Notes: a model not told the origin generated them from the sequence alone. Positions 19,239 to 28,678 are shown, counted from the first letter of the stretch. The stretch is DNA of 64,000 nucleotides from Bacteroidales bacterium UBA3810 (GCA_002368645.1 DFEE01000021.1:57437-121436), one strand, 5' to 3'. Made by a program: numbers and translations.

Positions 19239-19859
19239 ATGAGTGAGAAAAATAAAGAAAAAAAATCTACGTGGGCACTGCTAATTTCTATAGTAGCGCT
19301 GTTATTGTGCCTATTGGTTCTTACATTATGGGTGTTTGAGGTTATTCCGCACGCTGTTATTACTCCTGATAGTTTTATCGGGGCGTGTGTGTCGCTGTTG
19401 GCTGTTATCGTAACTATAGCTGTTGGTTCGCAGATTATCAATGTTATGGAAGTGAAGAGTGCTCAGCGGAAATATGAAGAGGAACTCAAAACCGCCCTTG
19501 AGAAAATCCAACGACAACAAGAACAGATAGAAGAGGAACAGCATCGCAATTCTCACTTGCATAATTGAAATATAGCGAAATCCATGCAGGGTGATAGACA
19601 ATTCGGAAAGGCGTGTTTCTATTACACATGTGCTCTATATGAGTATTTGCAAATGAAAGTGCAACTTGGAAATGAAGATTATATTTTCAATGAATTACGC
19701 AATTGTTTAAACGTAAAGGAAGGTACTTGGAAAATTCCGGAGAAAATGCAAGCAGAATTGAGGAATGTGGATCAACTTCTCCGTAAAACGCCAAACTATC
19801 ATTGGATTAAGGGACAATACGAAACATTGTGGCTGGAATTTCAGAAATGGATGAACTAA
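19239..19859 (+). pseudogene. Membrane protein with coiled coil, interrupted by an in-frame TGA
   Basis: Two membrane helices (residues about 11-33 and 45-67) are followed by a charged coiled-coil (RKYEEELKTALEKIQRQQEQ). The frame stops at TGA 19566-19568 but the same frame continues without change to 19859 as MQGDRQFGKACFYYTCALYE and onward. The intact paralogue at 24575 aligns over the whole length. This copy is therefore either a pseudogene with one nonsense codon or a split or recoded gene. Its position after a yhcG fragment repeats the arrangement at 23984-25207. Confidence 0.75.
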
Positions 19860-19898
19860 AAAGAGAAATTGGGAGTTAATAAATTGAGCAGGAAATTT

Positions 19899-21125
19899 AT
19901 GAGTTTAGAATCCGTAAATAATGAGGGACAGGTCTCTAATTCTCAATTACCCAATGGGGTGGTAGTTGACAATTTTGGCGGTATTCCTTCTGTGGGTTTG
20001 CTAGAAGATATCTGGCAGGAACGGTTGTATGAATATGTTGGAAGAGAGGATTATGTTGCGAATTATACGTTAAAACCCGGAAGTGAAGCCTTTAAGAAAT
20101 ACGGAGCGGATTTTACAGCGACGATCGCTTATACTCCTAAAGAACGTGAAATATTTGAACAAATATATCTTTCGGGTAGTAAGACATATGGCAGAGTGCG
20201 ATTTAATGAGACAAACTATAGATTATCAAAAGGACAAATTAAGAGTTTGAGAGAAGAAGGAATAGATATTGAAGATATCATGATGGTTTATGCGTTGCCG
20301 ATGCCTAGCGAGAACTTGTATGTAAAGGACTCTGTTCGGAAACCTCATCGTTTAGAGATTCCTCTTCCTTCTGATATCACCTATTGTGATACTGTTGGGA
20401 TGATACAGCATATCTATGAAGAATGTGTGAAAAATAATCGAGAACTATGTCCGCATGAATGGAATGAATATTTTGCAGTGAAACTACTTTATTATCCCGA
20501 CGCAATGACGGCGGAAGAAACTCGAATGTCACATGAAGCGAATGGGCATATCAAGGAAGAGGTGGTTTTGTCGATGATAAGAACAAAGAAAGAAATCGAG
20601 GGAGAGTTGGATAATAAGGAAGAAGAGGCATTAGGAATTTTAGAAAGACGGGATTGGGGGAGAAAGTTATCTATTTTTGAAAATGCACTGAGTGGATGTG
20701 GAACAAATATTAAACAAATGAAGCAAAAGCAACCACAGCAGTTGGCTATGCTGTTTGCAGAATTAATGACGTTTTACCCTATACGATTAAATACACTGGC
20801 ACATAAACATGCAATATTTTTAGATTTGGAGGGCTATTTGCACATATTGCTACGTCATGTGAATGAAACATCAGTTGTATATCAGCCAATTGCAGAAAAG
20901 ACAAAGTTGATGTGGAATTTTGCAGATTTTGAGTATGCAATAAAAGGAGTAGTGGGTGTAATAGCTGATGATTATGATGAGAAAAGAGATAACCAAGCAG
21001 GACGTATGTACTGGACTGGTGATAAGGCCATAGAGTTCGGAGGTGATTATTACACGCTGCAAATCGCCCCCAATGGAAGAATAGATACGTGGTATCGAAT
21101 AAAAAATAATATATTAGGTAAATAA
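19899..21125 (+). CDS. Unknown protein, possible BECR-fold toxin-like C-terminus
   Basis: A 408-residue protein that I do not recognise. There is no signal peptide or membrane helix. A charged helical middle (residues about 210-270, TRTKKEIEGELDNKEEEA-like) separates the N-terminal half from a compact C-terminal domain. That domain holds HKHAIFLDLEGYLHILLRHV and ends YYTLQIAPNGRIDTWYR. The paired His, RH motif and terminal beta-strand pattern recall phage-type BECR ribonuclease domains, but this is a weak impression. The ATG at 19899 is preferred to the in-frame TTG at 19869. The gene is AT-rich and sits between accessory genes, so a conflict role is plausible. Confidence 0.6.
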   Translation: MSLESVNNEGQVSNSQLPNGVVVDNFGGIPSVGLLEDIWQERLYEYVGREDYVANYTLKPGSEAFKKYGADFTATIAYTPKEREIFEQIYLSGSKTYGRVRFNETNYRLSKGQIKSLREEGIDIEDIMMVYALPMPSENLYVKDSVRKPHRLEIPLPSDITYCDTVGMIQHIYEECVKNNRELCPHEWNEYFAVKLLYYPDAMTAEETRMSHEANGHIKEEVVLSMIRTKKEIEGELDNKEEEALGILERRDWGRKLSIFENALSGCGTNIKQMKQKQPQQLAMLFAELMTFYPIRLNTLAHKHAIFLDLEGYLHILLRHVNETSVVYQPIAEKTKLMWNFADFEYAIKGVVGVIADDYDEKRDNQAGRMYWTGDKAIEFGGDYYTLQIAPNGRIDTWYRIKNNILGK

Positions 21126-21159
21126 AAGTTGCGCCCGACACGAATAAGGGTATATGATT

Positions 21160-21255
21160 ATGGCAAGTCTAAACATGAGAGGTTCGTTTATCCCCACAAT
21201 GCAAGAAATTTACAGAAGAGTTAATGAAGACAAATGTCCTCTTTGCGATAAATAG
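21160..21255 (+). CDS. Possible small ORF or gene remnant
   Basis: A 31-codon reading frame beginning MASLNMRGSFIPTMQEIYRR and ending in CPLCDK. It has no recognised family and may be a truncated gene start like others at the block edges. Confidence 0.25.
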   Translation: MASLNMRGSFIPTMQEIYRRVNEDKCPLCDK

Positions 21256-21310
21256 TATAATTATAAGTAAACTCAAATTTATCACGTCAAATTGTCTAAT
21301 ATAATTGAAT

Positions 21311-21598
21311 ATGTGCAGAATCATAAATAGTGAAATCGTATTGCAATCATACTTTAAGAAACATCCCCAACGTAGGAAGATCTCATATCAGCGTTTAAGG
21401 GAGATTCGCAATAATGCAGAGCCTGCTATTGGAAATGTTTATATAGACATTACGTATTCATCTCTGCGTGCAGTAAAATACGTATACCCTGATAGTATAA
21501 TTATTGACCGTCAATGTATTCGTATTACGGGGTCTAAATTTCGCCGTGCAGCTATTTCTGATATGGTGGCTTTTCACGCACTTGAAGCTTATCTATGA
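21311..21598 (+). CDS. Small protein coupled to HD phosphohydrolase
   Basis: A 95-residue basic protein (MCRIINSEIVLQSYFKKHPQ...) with no recognised domain. Its stop overlaps the ATG of the HD gene (21595), so the two are translationally coupled and probably act together, for example as a regulator or partner subunit. The ATG at 21311 is preferred to a TTG at 21305. Confidence 0.65.
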   Translation: MCRIINSEIVLQSYFKKHPQRRKISYQRLREIRNNAEPAIGNVYIDITYSSLRAVKYVYPDSIIIDRQCIRITGSKFRRAAISDMVAFHALEAYL

Positions 21599-23010
21599 TG
21601 AAGGACAAGATTTTTCATGATACGGTTCATGGTAACATTAGGATACCCGAAAGTTACTGTAGTCTTATTATAGACACTTTATTGTTCCAGCGACTTAGGC
21701 GCGTGGAACAGTCGAGCGTACGTTCTCTTTATCCGTGTGCACGCCACGATCGATTTATTCACTCCATCGGCGTTTTTCATATAGGTTCTATTGTAGTGGA
21801 ATGGCTATATAACAACATTGCCAGTGAACTTTTTGATGAGATTAAACCATTTTGGAAAAAGGTAATAGAATCATATAAGATTGCCTGTTTGCTCCACGAT
21901 GTAGGTCACGCTCCTTTTTCTCATACTTTTGAACATTATTATGATATCGGACAGCCTAAGATGCTCTGTGATAAACTCTGTGAGGTTATCAATAATGAAG
22001 AATTCTTGAGGGATATAGATTTAATGCCAGAGGCAAAACCTCATGAAAAAGTAAGTGCTTACCTTTTGGCAACATTTTTCAGAGACGCTGTAGATAGGTT
22101 AGAGGGAGATGCGGAATTTGGAGTTCGTATGATTATAGGATGCCAATATAATAGGGATAATACAATTGAGAAACAATTAGTTAATTGTTTCATAAAAGTT
22201 CTGCATGGTGAGGTAGATGCTGATAGATTAGACTATGCTGTAAGGGATCAATGGGCTGCTGGTTTTTCATCAGCTCGTATCCAGACTGAACGTTTATTAC
22301 GATCCATTATAATAGTTAAAAATCCGGCTAATGGTAAGCTTGAATTGTGTTTTACAAAAAATGCAATCAACCAGATAGAAAGTCTTGCGCAAATTAAGGA
22401 CTTCCAAAACAGGTGGGTGTTTTGTCATCAGAATGTTAAATACGATCAATATATACTAAGTAAGGCGATAGAAACAGTAGCAGCCATATATGGAGGGGAA
22501 GAGGGAATGGGAAAAGAGGAAACACTGAAGAGGATATTCAATTTTGAATGTTTCCTTAAACCCGAGTACAAAATCCATGATCAAAGTTTGTATTTGCTAT
22601 CTGACGATACTATTCTGCAGATGTTGCGACAAACATTCAAAAAAAATGCCTATGCTCAAGAGTGGTTGTCAAGACAATATAAGCAGCGTCCAATATGGAA
22701 AACTGCAGCTGAATATGAGTCACTATTCAAGAATAACAAAGGTACACTTAACGAAGCAAAAATAGAAGCAAAACTAGATGATATGGGGTTAGTCAGAAAT
22801 CAAGATTATTCTATATTGATGGCAGATTGCAAGCCATTCACATTCATTGATGGTGTTGTGTGGATTTGTATTAATGGTGCACTTGTAGACATTAATGACC
22901 TTATTCCAAAAACTATAGAAAAATCTCAAAAGATGTTCTATGTTTATTTGTCAAGAGACAAATACGAACTGAAAAAAGAAGTAATCCAACAAATACAAAG
23001 CATAGTGTAA
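21595..23010 (+). CDS. HD-domain phosphohydrolase (dGTPase-like superfamily)
   Basis: A 471-residue HD-superfamily metal hydrolase. The metal site reads HDRFIHSIGVFH (from H51), CLLHDVGHAPFSHTFEH (H101-D102 and following) and a downstream HGEVDADRLDYAVRD, the arrangement found in dNTP triphosphohydrolase-like proteins. The C-terminal 200 residues are of unknown fold. It forms a two-gene unit with the 95-residue protein and lies in an accessory block that also holds Gabija genes. Nucleotide-depleting HD enzymes are known in phage defence, but that role is inferred here. Confidence 0.8.
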   Translation: MMKDKIFHDTVHGNIRIPESYCSLIIDTLLFQRLRRVEQSSVRSLYPCARHDRFIHSIGVFHIGSIVVEWLYNNIASELFDEIKPFWKKVIESYKIACLLHDVGHAPFSHTFEHYYDIGQPKMLCDKLCEVINNEEFLRDIDLMPEAKPHEKVSAYLLATFFRDAVDRLEGDAEFGVRMIIGCQYNRDNTIEKQLVNCFIKVLHGEVDADRLDYAVRDQWAAGFSSARIQTERLLRSIIIVKNPANGKLELCFTKNAINQIESLAQIKDFQNRWVFCHQNVKYDQYILSKAIETVAAIYGGEEGMGKEETLKRIFNFECFLKPEYKIHDQSLYLLSDDTILQMLRQTFKKNAYAQEWLSRQYKQRPIWKTAAEYESLFKNNKGTLNEAKIEAKLDDMGLVRNQDYSILMADCKPFTFIDGVVWICINGALVDINDLIPKTIEKSQKMFYVYLSRDKYELKKEVIQQIQSIV

Positions 23011-23020
23011 AGAACTTATC

Positions 23021-23052
23021 CTCTCGTATCTGTCCTGTATGTATCTCGTAAG
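23021..23052 (+). repeat. Dispersed repeat B, copy 1
   Basis: A 32-bp word, CTCTCGTATCTGTCCTGTAT continuing to CTCGTAAG, lies between the HD gene and fdtA. It recurs with two mismatches at 28679-28710 after gajB. Confidence 0.7.
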
Positions 23053-23096
23053 AAGCGAGTAGAGAAACAACGAATCAAATAGAAATAATAAACACG

Positions 23097-23519
23097 ATGA
23101 AACACTCAACTATACATGATTGCAAGATTATTGACTTGCGTAAGATACATGATCCGCGAGGCAATCTGACTCCTATTGAAGGGGGAGCGGATATACCTTT
23201 CCTTATCAAACGTATCTACTACCTTTATGATGTGCCAAGTGGCGAAAGCCGGGGCGCACACGCACATAAGCAATTATATCAACTCATCATAGCTGCGAAC
23301 GGCTCGTTTACGATTACGCTCAATGATGGGAAAAATAAAAAGGCATTTACCCTTAACCGCCCTTATCAAGGGCTATTGATAGTACCAGGTATCTGGCGTG
23401 ACTTGGATGACTTCTCGTCTGGAGCCGTTCTCCTCTGTTTGGCTTCCGAACATTACGATGCCGCAGACTACATGCGCAATTATTATGACTTTTTAAGCTA
23501 CAAGAACAGCAATGAGTAA
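23097..23519 (+). CDS. fdtA: dTDP-4-oxo-6-deoxyhexose 3,4-ketoisomerase (FdtA/QdtA-like)
   Basis: A 140-residue cupin (WxcM-like) that isomerises dTDP-4-keto-6-deoxyglucose to the 3-keto sugar, the first committed step to dTDP-3-amino-3,6-dideoxyhexoses. Signatures are DPRGNLTPIEGGADIPF, YDVPSGESRGAHAHK with the active-site His residues, and the cupin end RPYQGLLIVPGIWRDL. A second, frameshifted copy follows with ATG inside this gene's end. The matching acetyltransferase and aminotransferase are at 33423 and 49220. Confidence 0.88.
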   Translation: MKHSTIHDCKIIDLRKIHDPRGNLTPIEGGADIPFLIKRIYYLYDVPSGESRGAHAHKQLYQLIIAANGSFTITLNDGKNKKAFTLNRPYQGLLIVPGIWRDLDDFSSGAVLLCLASEHYDAADYMRNYYDFLSYKNSNE

Positions 23520-23930
23520 AACTACGACTATAGCAGATTGCAAAATTATCGATTTACGCAAGTTTAAAGCCCCGCAGGGCAGCATAACTCCCATTGAGGG
23601 GGGGGGGATATCCCGTTTGAAATTAAACGCGTATTTTACCAATATGATGTGCCTGGAGGTGAGAGTCGCGGAGCCCATGCGCATATTAAAGATCAGCAGT
23701 TTTTGATAGCTGTCAGTGGTTCGTTCGAAGTGATGATTGACGATGGAAAAAACAGAGATATCATAACCCTCAAGCAACCCTATTACGGACTTTTAATCCC
23801 ACCCGGAATATGGTCTGCAGAACAAGGCTTTTCGTCCGGAAGTGTATGTCTTGTTTTGACCGATGCTATCTATGCCGCCGCCGACTACATCCGTGATTAC
23901 GATGAGTTTTTGAAATATAAAGGAGAGTGA
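23512..23930 (+). pseudogene. Second FdtA-like ketoisomerase, frameshifted in a G10 tract
   Basis: The first frame gives MSKTTTIADCKIIDLRKFKA to ITPIEGGG and then leaves the family sequence. From about 23608 another frame continues as DIPFEIKRVFYQYDVPGGES, RGAHAHIKDQQFLIAVSG and ends at 23930. The change falls exactly in ten G residues at 23598-23607; 11 G (or 8) would restore a 140-residue paralogue of the gene just upstream. A tract this long in a surface-sugar gene is a typical slipped-strand switch, so this may be a phase-OFF gene rather than a dead one. Homopolymer miscalling is the alternative. Confidence 0.8.
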
Positions 23931-23983
23931 AACAATAGCTTGTGCAATTAGGACAGCAACGTATTGCTGCTTGACGAAAACAT

Positions 23984-24492
23984 ATGAGCCAATTATTACA
24001 TATAGATGCAGAGTATAAACAGTGGATCCAGGAACTGAGTCTGCGTTATCGTCAGAGTCAGATTAAGGCATCTATTCGAGTGAATAGTGAGATGCTCCGT
24101 TTCTATTGGTCAGTAGGCAAAGACATTACGGAACGGCAATTTGACAATAAATATGGTACGCATTTCTATGAGAACCTAAGTAGAGATTTGGTCACCGCAC
24201 TTAATGTCAAGAAAGGTTGTTCTCCTACAAACCTGAAGTACACAAAGTATTTTTATAATCTATATTCCTCTCTATCAGAGAATCGTCGGCAACCTGCTGA
24301 CGAATTGGTGAATGCAAATCGTCAGCAACCTGCTGCTGATTTCGAAATGCAATTTTGTACTTACGAATCAATGCGCTGATAGGAATATCTTAATACGAAT
24401 TAGCCCGGCAGCAACTCCCTCAAGATATCCAAGCTGTATTACCATCGGTAGAGGAGATAGAAAATGAGTTAAATGACCTCGAAGATAAATGA
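23984..24492 (+). pseudogene. YhcG/DUF1016 nuclease remnant with internal deletion
   Basis: The N-terminal DUF1016 domain is present (RVNSEMLRFYWSVGKDITER and KKGCSPTNLKYTKYFYNLYS) but the frame ends at 24379 after a short duplicated stretch (RRQPADELVNANRQQPA). A final piece in another frame (24406-24492: RQQLPQDIQAVLPSVEEIEN) is the usual YhcG C-terminal tail. The PDDEXK catalytic core between them is deleted. An intact relative is at 54094. Confidence 0.75.
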
Positions 24493-24502
24493 TTCAAATC
24501 AT

Positions 24503-24552
24503 CGACTGACAACCGACCGATGAGCGGTAGATGACTTGTAGACAAACAGAAT
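24503..24552 (+). repeat. Dispersed repeat A, copy 2
   Basis: CGACTGACAACCGACCGATG and the following bases to TGTAG match 39181-39230 almost exactly over the first 27 bp. It sits between the YhcG remnant and the membrane-protein gene. Confidence 0.65.
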
Positions 24553-24574
24553 AGTAAGAAACAAATTAAATAAT

Positions 24575-25207
24575 ATGACCGAGAAAGATAACAACAAAAA
24601 AATAACGTTGGCACTACTTATTTCTATAGTAGCGTTGTTATTGTGCCTATTGGTATTCGCATTATGGATGTTTGAGACAATTCCTCATTCGGTCATTTTA
24701 CCCGAAACATTTATTGGGGTATGTGTGGCCTTGTTGGGAGTGATTGTGACTATTGCGGTCGGTTCGCAGATTGTCAATGTGATGGAAATTAAGAGTTCAC
24801 AGAAAATATATGAGAATGAATTGAAAAGTGCTCTTGAGACAATCAAACATCAACAACTTCAAATTGCGGCAGAGCAAATCCGCAATGCACATTTGCATCA
24901 TTGTACAATGGCAATGATAGCTGAATTTCAGGGGCATTATCCTCAAGCGATATATTATTTCTTTGGAGTATTACTAACTGGATTACAAATGCAAGAACCT
25001 TTAGGAAACGAAAATTATGCGCTTGAGCACATTGGTATATGTTTGGTTAGATGTAAGGAATGGAATAATATACCATCTCAATGGCATGAAGACCTTAAAA
25101 ATATTGATGCGACTATAAAGCAACTTCCTAATTATCGGTGGATTAAAGATAAATATGAGCCCTTACAGAATGATTATTTTTCTAAAATAGGGTTAAATAT
25201 CAAATAA
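24575..25207 (+). CDS. Two-helix membrane protein with coiled coil and helical C-terminus (intact paralogue)
   Basis: A 210-residue protein with membrane helices at about 11-33 and 45-67, then a coiled coil (YENELKSALETIKHQQLQIA). The soluble C-terminal half of about 100 residues looks TPR-like (GHYPQAIYYFFGVLLTG, GNENYALEHIGICLVR). I recognise no family. It is paralogous to the stop-containing copy at 19239-19859, and both copies follow a yhcG fragment and a type A repeat. A function linked to the neighbouring nuclease is a guess. Confidence 0.7.
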   Translation: MTEKDNNKKITLALLISIVALLLCLLVFALWMFETIPHSVILPETFIGVCVALLGVIVTIAVGSQIVNVMEIKSSQKIYENELKSALETIKHQQLQIAAEQIRNAHLHHCTMAMIAEFQGHYPQAIYYFFGVLLTGLQMQEPLGNENYALEHIGICLVRCKEWNNIPSQWHEDLKNIDATIKQLPNYRWIKDKYEPLQNDYFSKIGLNIK

Positions 25208-25413
25208 AGTCTGAAAAATAGAGAAAAATTCACACCATGAAAGCACTTATTATAAAATAAGTCGGCTGCTAAACACGAAACAAATTCGATGGAACTACGA
25301 TGGAAGAACGAAGCGTAAATTTATATCAATCTAAGAGAACCATGCAAAGAGTAGCAGTATAAGATAGAAGATGACGATAAAAAAATATAGATTCGTTTAA
25401 ATAAAGCAATTTT

Positions 25414-27105
25414 ATGGCATTTATACATTCTTTATCTATAAAAAATTATAGAGGCATAAAAGAATTTTACCAAGTTTTTAACACAAAAACAGTTGTCCTA
25501 ATTGGGCGTGGAGATAGTGGAAAGAGTACTATCCTTAATGCCATACAAGCAGTACTAACTCCAAGGTGGAATTTTAATTTTACGGATGTAGACTTCTATA
25601 ATTGTGATACTAATAACACCATTGAGATAGAAGCAGAGTTGATAGAGTTACCGACAGAACTTTTGCGTGATGACAAATTTGGTTTATATCTTGGAATCCT
25701 TAAAGCAGATGGTGCTGTTTCATATGACATAGAAGATGACAATAGTGACAATGATATACCATTGCTATGTGTTAAACTGATTGTTAATTCTGATTTAGAG
25801 CCCAAATGGTATGTGCGAAGTAAGCGTTCTGATCAAGATGAAAAGGAAATCAGTGGACAAGATAGGGCTCTTTTTAATATGTTTATGATAAACGATTATG
25901 TAGATAATCATTTTTCATATAATCGCTTATCTCCATTACATCGAATATTATGGAAAAGTGTAGAAGACCGGACACAAATTGACACATTACTGGCAAATGT
26001 TGTGCGCACTGCCCATACTGAAGCAAAGAAACTAACCGATTTGTCATTATTTGATGATTCTGTAGCCAATATCATAGCAGAAGCAAAAACTCTAGGATTA
26101 GAAGTTTCCGAATTGAAAACTTTGTTGGAATACAAAGAAAATGCTTATACTGAAAGTAATTTCAGTTTACATATTGGGGATGTACCATACCGCCAATTTG
26201 GAAAAGGAAGTAAGCGACTGTTATCAATGGCAATTCAACAGACAATGATTGCTGATGGGGGGATTGTACTAATTGATGAAGTTGAACAAGGTTTAGAACC
26301 GGATAGAGTTCGCCATATCACAAGAAAACTCAAGGAACATAAAAAAGGGCAAGTATTTTATACTACACATTCACACGATGCCATATTAGAACCAAATGCG
26401 ACTGATATATACCTGATGCGAGAAGGAGCGCAGAATCTTTTTCAATTAGATAATGACCTTCAAGGTGTCTTAAGAGCCAAGCCTGATGCCTTTTTTGCAA
26501 AGAAAATCATATTTTGTGAGGGAGCTACTGAAGTAGGAATAGTTAGGGCATTTGACCAATCCAATATTCAGCAAGGTGAAACCCCACTTGCACTTAGAGG
26601 AATTGTTGTTGTTGATGCTGGAGGTAATAATAAATTTTTCGATTATGCTATTAGGATGACAGATGCGGGGTATAAATGTCTCGTTTTCTGCGACGATGAT
26701 AATAATGCTGTCTATGCTATGCGTGATCAAGTAAAGAGTCGTGGAGACATCACTTTAGTTATGTGTGAAAATGGGAAAGCTATAGAACAGCAACTATTTT
26801 CGGATTTACCTGATGGATGTATAGTTGACATCGTAAAATACGTGGTGGATAATCTACCAGAAAAAGACGTTTTTTCTGAGTCTGGTATATCGTCAATTGA
26901 TGAATACTTAAATAGAACTGATGAAGAAAAAAATAATCTACGTATATTGTGGAGCACACGAGCTAAATCAAAGAACGGAGCATGGTATAAAAACATTGAG
27001 AATGGTGAAGTACTTGGAAGGGCATGGGTTAAAGCACTTCCGTCTTTAACTGGAACATGCTTAGAAAATGAATACAACGCAATAATTGCATGGACGAAGC
27101 AATAA
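25414..27105 (+). CDS. gajA: Gabija GajA: OLD-family ATPase-TOPRIM nuclease
   Basis: A 563-residue protein with an N-terminal ABC/SMC-type ATPase: Walker A GRGDSGKST (31-39), a signature-like GKGSKRLLSMA (from 263), Walker B IVLIDEVEQGLEPD (from 284) and the H-loop YTTHSHD. The C-terminal TOPRIM nuclease has E369 in IIFCEGATE and the CDDDN acidic cluster at 426-430. Length matches known GajA proteins (about 580). It overlaps gajB by 16 bp. GajA nicks or cuts DNA when nucleotides are depleted during phage infection; with GajB it forms the Gabija defence complex. The gene is clearly AT-richer than the sugar genes, suggesting transfer. Confidence 0.9.
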   Translation: MAFIHSLSIKNYRGIKEFYQVFNTKTVVLIGRGDSGKSTILNAIQAVLTPRWNFNFTDVDFYNCDTNNTIEIEAELIELPTELLRDDKFGLYLGILKADGAVSYDIEDDNSDNDIPLLCVKLIVNSDLEPKWYVRSKRSDQDEKEISGQDRALFNMFMINDYVDNHFSYNRLSPLHRILWKSVEDRTQIDTLLANVVRTAHTEAKKLTDLSLFDDSVANIIAEAKTLGLEVSELKTLLEYKENAYTESNFSLHIGDVPYRQFGKGSKRLLSMAIQQTMIADGGIVLIDEVEQGLEPDRVRHITRKLKEHKKGQVFYTTHSHDAILEPNATDIYLMREGAQNLFQLDNDLQGVLRAKPDAFFAKKIIFCEGATEVGIVRAFDQSNIQQGETPLALRGIVVVDAGGNNKFFDYAIRMTDAGYKCLVFCDDDNNAVYAMRDQVKSRGDITLVMCENGKAIEQQLFSDLPDGCIVDIVKYVVDNLPEKDVFSESGISSIDEYLNRTDEEKNNLRILWSTRAKSKNGAWYKNIENGEVLGRAWVKALPSLTGTCLENEYNAIIAWTKQ

Positions 27106-28556
27106 GACAATTTGTGGGATGTGATAGGGCTCTATTAACAGCACCGGCAGGACATGGGAAAACTCATGTTCTAACGGATTGTGTGCGTATTGAACATGAA
27201 CTAGGGAGGAAACCACTTTTACTAACACATACTCATGCAGGAATTGCTTCCATAAAAGAAAAAATGAAATCTAAAGACATTCCATCTAATTGGGTTCATA
27301 TAGAGACAATTATGGGATTTGCTCAAAGATTTGTACATTCCTACTCAAAACATACTGAATTGCCAACAATTGAGGATAAAAGTTATTTTCTCACAATTAT
27401 CACTAAAGCTACATCATTATTTGAACGACCATTATTACGTAAAGTTTTATCATATTCGTATGATTCACTTTACGTTGATGAGTTTCAGGATTGTTCAAAA
27501 CAGCAGTATGTATTTATTGATAAGTTGAGCAATATATTGCCTATACATCTTTTAGGGGATGAACTTCAAGGCATATACGATTTTGAAGACTTGGTTTCAT
27601 TTAATAGTGATTTATCAAATTTCCAGAAATTTAATTTCTTAACTATTCCATGGCGTTGGCAGAACACAAGTAATTGCGCTGAATTGGGACAAAAAATATA
27701 TGAAATACGAAAGAAAATAGAAGGACAAGGGGAGTTGGAATTAATGAATTATCAATGTGAAAGTATAATCATAAAACAAATCAAAGAAGAAAAGGATGTA
27801 GATTTTTATTTAAGGGTAGCTCCCAATATTGCAAAAATCCAAGCAGATAGTGTTTTGATGGTAATACCCAATAAGGCAAGTGATGGACACATTATTTCTA
27901 CAAGTGAACGTGCCGATATTTTGCTAAAATTAGATTATTCACATGGTTTTAAATTTCTTGATGCAATCGATGAAAAAAAATACTATGGATGCTCAAAGGA
28001 AATTGATGATGTTATGTGTCATTCTTCGAGAATTCGAAAGAGATATAAAAAAATATGCGATATATTAGACAGGCTAACATTTAATAGTTCTGCTTATACT
28101 AAATGGATAGATGAAAGTCATATCATCCACAAAAAAGGACCTGATAGTGCAAGAAGTAGAAAACTTAGTGAGATATACAATGCTTTTTGGGAAAATCCAT
28201 CTCATCAAAAATTATATGAACTTATTTCTACTTTTAGAAATGAATTAAGATGTAAGATTAAACGTCCGGGATTGTACCATAGTGTCATGAAAGCATTGAA
28301 AGATGCTGATAGTTCGTCTGTGACAGCAGTTTATGATAATATGGTACATCAAAAGAATATCGTCCGCCAAACAGGAAGAAAAATATCAGGGCGCTGTTTT
28401 GGTACGACATTACTAACAAAGGGACTTGAATTTGATAATGTGATTATCCTTAATGCACAAGATTTAGATAAAAAGAATTTTTACGTAGCGATTTCACGAG
28501 CATGCAAGAAACTAGTAATATTCACGCGTTCAACAACGCTTAATTTTAGTGATTAG
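27090..28556 (+). CDS. gajB: Gabija GajB: UvrD-like helicase/ATPase
   Basis: A 488-residue superfamily 1 helicase, the partner of GajA. Walker A is APAGHGKTH (18-26), the DEFQD Walker B box is at 130-134, GDELQGIYDF follows, and a C-terminal TTLLTKGLEFDNVIIL plus YVAISRACKKLVIF give motifs V and VI. Size agrees with described GajB proteins (about 490). Translation is coupled to gajA by the overlap. GajB is thought to sense or process nucleic acid ends and activate GajA. Confidence 0.9.
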   Translation: MDEAIRQFVGCDRALLTAPAGHGKTHVLTDCVRIEHELGRKPLLLTHTHAGIASIKEKMKSKDIPSNWVHIETIMGFAQRFVHSYSKHTELPTIEDKSYFLTIITKATSLFERPLLRKVLSYSYDSLYVDEFQDCSKQQYVFIDKLSNILPIHLLGDELQGIYDFEDLVSFNSDLSNFQKFNFLTIPWRWQNTSNCAELGQKIYEIRKKIEGQGELELMNYQCESIIIKQIKEEKDVDFYLRVAPNIAKIQADSVLMVIPNKASDGHIISTSERADILLKLDYSHGFKFLDAIDEKKYYGCSKEIDDVMCHSSRIRKRYKKICDILDRLTFNSSAYTKWIDESHIIHKKGPDSARSRKLSEIYNAFWENPSHQKLYELISTFRNELRCKIKRPGLYHSVMKALKDADSSSVTAVYDNMVHQKNIVRQTGRKISGRCFGTTLLTKGLEFDNVIILNAQDLDKKNFYVAISRACKKLVIFTRSTTLNFSD

Positions 28557-28678
28557 GAGAATCATCCAACAACCACACGTAGAATTGATTTTATTTTACG
28601 ATAATATGCTCTATGTGAGAGTCTTAAAACTAGTATATTAGCTTATTTATTGATTAAAGGAAGCTCAAAAATATATTT

